Below, piece by piece: positions 58,758 to 64,000 of a DNA stretch of 64,000 bases. The notes below the pieces were generated by a model. The model saw nothing but the letters and a program-made list of their open reading frames with translations, did no database searches and was not told the origin of the DNA. Made by a program: the position numbers and the translations under genes. Source of the stretch: Erythrobacter sp. GTDB taxonomy: Bacteria > Pseudomonadota > Alphaproteobacteria > Sphingomonadales > Sphingomonadaceae. The DNA lies in the NCBI GenBank assembly GCA_019739335.1, contig CP073261.1, positions 1,850,001 to 1,914,000 on the forward strand, given 5' to 3'. How positions within the stretch are numbered: position 1 is the first letter of the stretch; each line of letters opens with the position of its first letter.

Positions 58758-60226
58758 GCGCGGTGTTCGACCTGATCGTCGTCGGCGGCGGGGTCAACGG
58801 CGCGGGGGTGGCGCGCGATGCTGCCGGACGCGGGGCCAGGGTGCTGCTGCTGGAGAAGGGCGATCTCGCCAGCGGTACTTCCAGCAAGAGCACCAAGCTG
58901 GTCCACGGTGGGCTGCGCTATCTCGAATACTACGAATTTGCACTGGTGCGCGAGGCCTTGGGCGAGCGCGACACGCTGTGGCAGATCGCCCCGCACATCA
59001 TCCGCCCGATGCGCTTCGTCCTGCCCGTCACCCCGCAGATGCGCCCCAAGTGGATGCTGCGCGCGGGGCTGCTGCTGTATGACCACATCGGCGGTCGGGG
59101 TAAGCTCACAAAAGCGAAATCGATCAGCCTGAAGAAGCATCCGGCGGGCGTTCCCTTGGAGGCCGCCTGCAAGACAGCCTTCGAATATTCGGACGGCTGG
59201 GTGGACGACGCGCGGCTGGTGGCGCTCAACGCGCTCGACGCCGCCGAACGCGGCGCGACGATCCGCACCCGCTGCCCGCTCACTTCCGCGCGGCGCGAGG
59301 GCGACCTGTGGCATGTCGAAGCGGGCGGGGAGCGCTTCATCGGCTCTGCGCTGGTCAATGCCGCTGGCCCGGGGGCTGACGAACTGGCGCGGCTGGCGGG
59401 CGAGCACCCCGCCTACGGCATCCGCCGCGTGCGCGGATCGCATATCGTCGTGCCCAGGCTGTTCGATCACGATTACGCCTATTTCCTCCAGCAGCCCGAC
59501 ACGCGGATCTGCTTTGCGATCCCGTGGGAGGAGGACTTTACGCTGGTCGGCACCACCGATGCCGATCACACCGGCTCGCTCGACGATTTGGCGCCGAGTG
59601 CGGAAGAAGTGCGCTACCTTTGCGACGCGGTGAACCGCTACTTCGAGCACGACGTGACGCCCGCCGACGTGGTGCACAGCTTCGCTGGCGTGCGCGCGCT
59701 GGTGGACGACGGCTCGGGCCGCCCCGAAGCGGCGACGCGCGGCTACCGGCTAGCGCTGAGCGATGCCGCGCGCGGTGCCCCACTGCTGGGCATCTACGGC
59801 GGCAAGATCACTTCCTATCGCCATGTGGCTGAGGACGCGGTGGACCGTCTGGCCGCGCGGGTTCCGGCGCTGAAAAGCGAGAGCTGGACGGGCAAGCAGC
59901 CGCTTCCCGGCGGCGATTTTGCTCACACCGCGCAAGGCTATCTGTTGCAGGTGCTGGCGGAGGAGTACCCCTTCCTCGCCCCGCGCGATGTCACCCGCAT
60001 CGGCCGCGCCTACGGCACCCGCGCGGTGGACTGGTTGGGCGAGGCTAAGGTTTGGCAGGATCTCGGGCGCTCCTTCGGGGCCGGGCTGAGCGAGGCGGAA
60101 GTCGGGTACCTGCGGCGGGTGGAATGGGCGGTTACTGCCGAGGACGTGCTCTGGCGGCGGACCAAGCTGGGGTTGCACATGAGTGCGGACGAGCAGGCTG
60201 GGCTGGTGGGGTATATGGGCGGATAG
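58754..60226 (+). CDS. glpD: Glycerol-3-phosphate dehydrogenase (FAD-dependent)
   Basis: 490 residues; oxidises glycerol-3-phosphate to DHAP at the inner membrane with electrons to quinone. FAD motif LIVVGGGVNGAGVARDAAGR (residues 8-27), GDLASGTSSKSTKLVHGG (about 39-56, the glpD signature), RYLEYYEFALVREAL, and the C-terminal domain with GRAYGTRAVDWLG and EYPFLAPRD. It is coupled to the MFS gene by a 4-base overlap. No glpK or glpF is visible in the window; the product, DHAP, is also that of the dhaKL/aldolase operon at 9843-13175. Confidence 0.93.
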   Translation: MSAVFDLIVVGGGVNGAGVARDAAGRGARVLLLEKGDLASGTSSKSTKLVHGGLRYLEYYEFALVREALGERDTLWQIAPHIIRPMRFVLPVTPQMRPKWMLRAGLLLYDHIGGRGKLTKAKSISLKKHPAGVPLEAACKTAFEYSDGWVDDARLVALNALDAAERGATIRTRCPLTSARREGDLWHVEAGGERFIGSALVNAAGPGADELARLAGEHPAYGIRRVRGSHIVVPRLFDHDYAYFLQQPDTRICFAIPWEEDFTLVGTTDADHTGSLDDLAPSAEEVRYLCDAVNRYFEHDVTPADVVHSFAGVRALVDDGSGRPEAATRGYRLALSDAARGAPLLGIYGGKITSYRHVAEDAVDRLAARVPALKSESWTGKQPLPGGDFAHTAQGYLLQVLAEEYPFLAPRDVTRIGRAYGTRAVDWLGEAKVWQDLGRSFGAGLSEAEVGYLRRVEWAVTAEDVLWRRTKLGLHMSADEQAGLVGYMGG

Positions 60227-60244
60227 TTCCTCCCGAGCGTTTCC

Positions 60245-60361
60245 CTTTCGTCATTGCGATTGCGAGCGAAGCGAAGCAATCCATCTCCCACCCTGGCGAA
60301 TGGGGCGATGGCCGGAGATGGATTGCCGCGTCGCCTGCGGCTCCTCGCAATGACGAAGGGT
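60245..60361. repeat. REP-like inverted repeat
   Basis: Imperfect palindrome: CGTCATTGCGA...GCGAAGCAATCCATCTC at the left, reverse-complement GAGATGGATTGCCGC...CTCGCAATGACG at the right. It is the widespread intergenic element type seen in many Proteobacteria and may end the glpD transcript. Confidence 0.7.
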
Positions 60362-60379
60362 ATTGCGGGGGGCAAATCT

Positions 60380-61279
60380 TCAAGGCAACCTTTCCCCTCT
60401 TGCCGCAGCAAACACCGCGTACCAGTCCGTCCGCGTCCAGCGGATCCCCAGCGCCTGCGCCGCCTCGGCAATCCGCGCCGGGTTCTGCGTTCCGACGATC
60501 GGCACGATCCCCGCCGGATGCGCCATCAGCCAGCCGTAGGCGGCGACGGCGCGGGAGACGCCCGCCGCCTCGGCAACAGCATCCAGCGCGGCGGCAACCG
60601 CCAATTCGCGCGGGGTTTCCGGTGCCATGATCCGCCCTCCCGCCAGCGGGCTCCACGCCATCGGTGCCATGCCCAGCCGCATCGCCTGATCGAGTTCGCC
60701 GTTATCGATGGCATCAATCCGCAGGGGGCTGATTTCCGGCTGGGTCGCGGCGAGCGGGGTGTCGAGCAGTGCCGCCAGCACCTCGATCTGCGCCACGGTG
60801 AAGTTGGACACCCCCAGGCTGCGCACCTTGCCACTCGTCACGGCGTGATCGAGGAAGCCCGCCAGCTCCTGCGGGTGGGTGAGCAGATCAGGGCGATGGA
60901 TCAGGTAGAGGTCGATTACGTCCGTGCCCAGCCGCGCCAGCGAGGCTTCGAGCGCTGCATCCATGTAGCCGCGCGACTGATCATAGGGCACCGGCGGGCG
61001 GATTCCGCCCTTGGTGACGAGCGTGATGCGCTGGCGCAGGCGGGGATCGGACCGCAAGGCTGCGCCCAGCCTGGCCTCCACCGCGCCGAACCCGTCGCTG
61101 CCGTTCCAGCCGTAGATGTCGGCCGTGTCGATCAGGTCGATCCCCGCATCGAGCGCGGTGTGGAGCAAGCGGGCGACCTCGGCGGCAGCGCCTGCGGAGC
61201 GCCACATGCCCCAGGCAAGCGGACTGGTGGCGATGAGGGATGCGCCGAGTGTGCGGCGGGTGGGGAGGGGGAGAGTCAT
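60380..61279 (-). CDS. Aldo/keto reductase family oxidoreductase
   Basis: 299 residues of TIM-barrel AKR type. Catalytic tetrad regions: DLIDTADIYGWNGSD (Asp and Tyr, about 49-63), a Lys in TLVTKGGIRPP (about 87-97) and LYLIHRPDLLTHP (His near 128). NADPH-binding C-terminal region VPIVGTQNPARI. It resembles E. coli YdhF-type AKRs. It reduces unspecified aldehydes/ketones. It is transcribed leftward between two intergenic repeat elements, with no obvious partner. Confidence 0.9.
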   Translation of the reverse strand: MTLPLPTRRTLGASLIATSPLAWGMWRSAGAAAEVARLLHTALDAGIDLIDTADIYGWNGSDGFGAVEARLGAALRSDPRLRQRITLVTKGGIRPPVPYDQSRGYMDAALEASLARLGTDVIDLYLIHRPDLLTHPQELAGFLDHAVTSGKVRSLGVSNFTVAQIEVLAALLDTPLAATQPEISPLRIDAIDNGELDQAMRLGMAPMAWSPLAGGRIMAPETPRELAVAAALDAVAEAAGVSRAVAAYGWLMAHPAGIVPIVGTQNPARIAEAAQALGIRWTRTDWYAVFAAARGERLP

Positions 61280-61291
61280 GCGATCCTTTCA

Positions 61292-61385
61292 TCTCCCCTC
61301 CCGCTGGCGGGAGGGGCCGGGGGTGGGCCTGTCATGGCGAGGGTGGTCATCCCCACCCCCAACCCCTCCCGCCAGCGGGAGGAGA
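61292..61385. repeat. Pair of palindromic repeats, terminator-like
   Basis: Two near-identical palindromes, CCCCTCCCGC-TG-GCGGGAGGGG at 61295-61316 and a related one at 61364-61385. The intervening GGGGGTGGG/CCCCACCCC segments also pair. They sit between convergent ends/starts and can form long hairpins. Confidence 0.7.
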
Positions 61386-61389
61386 GTTT

Positions 61390-63303
61390 TCAGGTCTCCA
61401 CTTCCACCGCCTCAACGCCCGATTGTTCAACCCGCACCAGCAGCGTTTCGACCTGCACCTGCGCGCCGAGGCTGGTATTGAGCTCCGCCACCACCCCGTC
61501 GAACGGCGCCGTGAGGGCGTGTTCCATCTTCATCGCTTCGAGCACCAGCAGCCGCTGCCCGGCGGTGACCGCCTGCCCCTCGCTGACGTCCACCGCGATA
61601 ACCTTCCCCGGCATCGGTGCGAGGATGTCGCCATCGTGGGCGTGGTGGTGGCCGGTTCCTTCGTGCCGATGCGGCTGCACCATGAAGGCGGCACCATTGC
61701 AGAAGAAGAGGCTCCCAGTTTGGCCCTGGAAGCCGATATCGTATACGGAATCGTCGGAGCCGTATTCGGGATCGACTTCAATGGTTTCCTGATCGACAAG
61801 CAATCGAATAGATCGTTTGCAGGGAGCATTAAGTCGGAATCCGCCGATGCCAGATAGTCTGGCATAGTCGTCTCCGAATGCATCCGCATAGAGTAGCCGT
61901 TCAGCGTAATGTGCCAAGGAAAGCTTCGGCAGTGCTGGTGGCACGATAAGATCATCAGTATTGTCTGCGATCGTACTCGTGGTCATCTCACCAGAAGTGA
62001 AATCGGTCAGACCGAGCAACCGATATAAGAACCAAGCGTTCTGCTTCACTGGCCAGATTTGCGTGCAACCAAGCGCCTGACGAAGCTTTTGAATAGCATC
62101 GTCGCGATTCTCACCATGTGCGATGATCTTGGCAATCATCGGATCGTAGTATGGTGAAATCACTGAACCGCCCTCGATGCCGGTGTCGGTGCGAACCCCG
62201 TGAGCATGAGCGGAGAAAACCTCCAACTTCCCCACACTGGGCAAAAACCCCTTGGCCGGGTCCTCCGCATACAACCGCGCCTCGATCGCCCAGCCGTTGA
62301 TCGACAACTCATCCTGCCGCTTCGGCAGCGGCTCACCGCTCGCCACGCGCAATTGCCATTCGACCAGATCGACCCCGGTGATCTCCTCGGTTACCGGGTG
62401 TTCGACTTGCAGGCGGGTGTTCATTTCCATGAAGAAAATGCGATCCGCGCGGAGGCCTTCGCTGGCGTCGGCGATGAATTCGATGGTCCCCGCGCCTTCG
62501 TAATCCACCGCTTTGGCTGCGCGCACGGCGGCACCGCAGATCGCTTCGCGGGTCGCCTCGTCCATGCCGGGCGCGGGGGCTTCCTCGATCACCTTCTGGT
62601 GACGGCGTTGCAGTGAGCAATCGCGTTCGAACAGGTGGACGACATTGCCGTGGGCATCGCCGAACACCTGCACTTCGATATGGCGGGGCGAAGTGATCCA
62701 CTTTTCCAGCAGCACCTCGTCATTGCCGAAGCTCGACTTCGCTTCACGTTTGCAGGATTCCAGCGCGGCGGCGAAATCGGCGGGCGCATCGACCTTGCGC
62801 ATCCCTTTGCCGCCACCACCTGCCACCGCCTTGATGAGCACCGGATAGCCGATCGCTGCGGCCTCCTGCGCCAGCCGCTCGGGCGACTGGTCCCTGCCGT
62901 CGTACCCCGGCGTCACCGGCACCCCCGCCGCGCGCATCAGCTGCTTGGCGGCATCCTTCAGCCCCATCGCGGTGATGCTGGCAGGCTTCGGCCCGACCCA
63001 GACCAGCCCGGCGTCGATCACTCCTTGCGCAAACTCCGCGTTCTCGCTGAGGAAGCCGTAGCCGGGATGGATCGCGTCCGCGCCCGTCGCTTTTGCCGCG
63101 GCAATAATCTTCTCAGCCCGCAGGTAGCTTTCGGCAGCGGGAGAGGGGCCGATATGCACTGCCTCGTCCGCCTGCCGCACGTGCAGCGCCCTGGCATCGG
63201 CATCCGAATAGACCGCCACCGTGGCCACCCCCATCGCCCGCGCGGTGCGGATGATGCGGCAGGCGATTTCGCCGCGATTGGCGATGAGCAATTTCTGGAT
63301 CAT
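61390..63303 (-). CDS. Acyl-CoA carboxylase alpha subunit (biotin carboxylase plus BCCP), methylcrotonyl-type
   Basis: 637 residues from the ATG at 63303. Biotin carboxylase domain: KLLIANRGEIACRIIRTA at the N-terminus, AVAGGGGKGMRKV (ATP loop, about 160-172), HIEVQVFGD, ERDCSLQRRHQKVIEEAPA, and MNTRLQVEHPVTE (about 286-298). C-terminal biotinyl domain with LEAMKMEHAL (biotin Lys). The post-BC linker and BCCP sequence (FDGVVAELNTSLG) fit methylcrotonyl-CoA carboxylase best; propionyl-CoA carboxylase is the alternative. It is coupled to the SnoaL-like gene by ATGA. The stretch 61640-62210 is AT-richer with different codon use. Confidence 0.88.
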   Translation of the reverse strand: MIQKLLIANRGEIACRIIRTARAMGVATVAVYSDADARALHVRQADEAVHIGPSPAAESYLRAEKIIAAAKATGADAIHPGYGFLSENAEFAQGVIDAGLVWVGPKPASITAMGLKDAAKQLMRAAGVPVTPGYDGRDQSPERLAQEAAAIGYPVLIKAVAGGGGKGMRKVDAPADFAAALESCKREAKSSFGNDEVLLEKWITSPRHIEVQVFGDAHGNVVHLFERDCSLQRRHQKVIEEAPAPGMDEATREAICGAAVRAAKAVDYEGAGTIEFIADASEGLRADRIFFMEMNTRLQVEHPVTEEITGVDLVEWQLRVASGEPLPKRQDELSINGWAIEARLYAEDPAKGFLPSVGKLEVFSAHAHGVRTDTGIEGGSVISPYYDPMIAKIIAHGENRDDAIQKLRQALGCTQIWPVKQNAWFLYRLLGLTDFTSGEMTTSTIADNTDDLIVPPALPKLSLAHYAERLLYADAFGDDYARLSGIGGFRLNAPCKRSIRLLVDQETIEVDPEYGSDDSVYDIGFQGQTGSLFFCNGAAFMVQPHRHEGTGHHHAHDGDILAPMPGKVIAVDVSEGQAVTAGQRLLVLEAMKMEHALTAPFDGVVAELNTSLGAQVQVETLLVRVEQSGVEAVEVET

Positions 63304-63773
63304 GGAGTGGGCGCGTCCTCGCAATCGTCGGCGATATAGCTGTCGGTCACGGTGGCGATCTTCCACTCGCCCGCAACGCGGACCAGCGTGAACACATCGA
63401 CCCCGCAGTGGCTACGTTCGCCATTGAGATAGAAGGCATAGTCCGCCCAGACCATCGCTACCGGGCCATCGACCAGCACCTGCGTGATCGAAATCGGCTC
63501 GGCGATGTCGGCGGAAACATTGGCGATCCCCATGACAACATCGTGCATTGGCATGGACAGAACAGGATCGCCGCCCTCGCCTTCTCGTACGGCGATGCGA
63601 AAGGCATTGTCGGCGAGAAGCGCTGCCATCGCTTCACCATCCTTGTCGGCAAAGGCAGCCATGAAGGTATTGATCGTGGCGATCACTTCCGCCTCGGCGG
63701 GGGTCTCCTGCGCCAGCGCGGCGCCCGGCAGGAGCAGCGCTGCCAATGCAGCCAGTCCGGTAAGAAATCGCAT
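63300..63773 (-). CDS. Secreted SnoaL/NTF2-like domain protein
   Basis: 157 residues from the ATG at 63773 (upstream frame to 63905 lacks a start signal). Signal peptide MRFLTGLAALAALLLPGAALA. The mature part has the cone-like alpha/beta layout of SnoaL/NTF2-like folds: VIATINTFMAAFADKDGEAM, FRIAVREG, a VADGPVAMVWADYAFYLNG strand pair and CGVDVFTLVRVAGEWKIATV. These bind small hydrophobic ligands. No function is proposed. Its stop overlaps the carboxylase start by 4 bases. Confidence 0.75.
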   Translation of the reverse strand: MRFLTGLAALAALLLPGAALAQETPAEAEVIATINTFMAAFADKDGEAMAALLADNAFRIAVREGEGGDPVLSMPMHDVVMGIANVSADIAEPISITQVLVDGPVAMVWADYAFYLNGERSHCGVDVFTLVRVAGEWKIATVTDSYIADDCEDAPTP

Positions 63774-63799
63774 CGTGTCCTCCCGCAAGTTGCCGACGT

Positions 63800-64000
63800 T
63801 CAGTCTTCCTTGCGGCGGACTCCCTCGTCGCGCAAGGGGGTCATCGGCGTGTCGGCGACCGGTCCGGCCATCCGCGCCAGCACCAGCAGCTTGCCGCGCG
63901 TCCATTCGGGCGCGATCTGCGGTTCGTACGATCCCGCCAGAGCTTCCTTGAAAGCGGTGATGACATGGCCCAGCTTGTCCAGCAGGCTGGTGTGAACGCG
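63800..64000 (-). CDS. C-terminal part of an unidentified protein (5' end outside window)
   Basis: 66 codons visible, ending ...MTPLRDEGVRRKED followed by TGA at 63800-63802; the frame stays open to the right edge. The visible part has helix-like EALAGSYEPQIAPEWTRGK and LLVLARMAGP. No family was recognised. It reads toward the SnoaL-like gene, 26 bases upstream of it. Confidence 0.6.
   Translation of the reverse strand, partial: RVHTSLLDKLGHVITAFKEALAGSYEPQIAPEWTRGKLLVLARMAGPVADTPMTPLRDEGVRRKED

Overview
The window reads as chromosome of a high-GC alphaproteobacterium, most likely a Sphingomonadales / Erythrobacteraceae-type marine or soil oligotroph. The inference rests on TonB-dependent receptors, a TonB/beta-propeller phytase pair, a DhaK/DhaL-aldolase cluster, acyl-CoA catabolism genes and PepSY iron-uptake proteins, all with GC-rich codons. 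Two foreign blocks sit in the middle, both at one tRNA-Gly(CCC) gene.

Left core (1-14837): an organic-phosphate locus (TonB receptor end, beta-propeller phytase, PhoX-like phosphatase), a LMW phosphatase, a TauE-type exporter, two valine-catabolism genes, a run of small lipoproteins with RidA and an I78 inhibitor, a TauD/TfdA dioxygenase, a 27-aa membrane peptide between two strong terminators, an aldolase-HAD-DhaL-DhaK operon, and a ChrA transporter.

Island A (14838-37202) is bounded by a 40-bp direct repeat of the 5' half of tRNA-Gly. It carries three modules. (i) A restriction-modification/MORC-type module: C5 methyltransferase, N6-type methyltransferase, a possible PD-(D/E)XK protein, then a coupled GHKL ATPase, Mrr-SF2 helicase and a 173-aa protein. 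(ii) A six-gene operon in which every junction is a 4-base overlap: tyrosine recombinase, Hrq1/YprA-like helicase, two unknown proteins, a 69-aa protein and a second tyrosine recombinase. (iii) A purine-nucleotide module: an HD phosphohydrolase facing a P-loop kinase fused to a PurZ-like adenylosuccinate synthetase, an ADP-ribosyltransferase-like protein, and a PEP-synthase-like ATP-grasp protein. An IS5 fragment, a GIY-YIG protein and a HEPN-like protein follow. Module (iii) is my best candidate for an undescribed system, and module (ii) is second.

Island B (37163-49616) starts at the intact tRNA-Gly and ends at a 52-bp imperfect copy of the tRNA 3' end plus downstream sequence. It holds a P4-type integrase whose catalytic HxxR arginine is serine, a remnant of an MmeI-like enzyme, three tandem YadA-like trimeric autotransporters with near-identical 3' cassettes, and a CPBP protease.

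Right core (49617-64000): a siderophore receptor/PepSY iron-uptake operon, Dps, 6-phosphogluconolactonase, a Nudix hydrolase, DNA polymerase IV, a Bcr/CflA transporter with GlpD, an aldo/keto reductase, and the biotin-carboxylase subunit of an acyl-CoA carboxylase with its upstream neighbours. All assignments come from reading motifs by eye; no database search was run.
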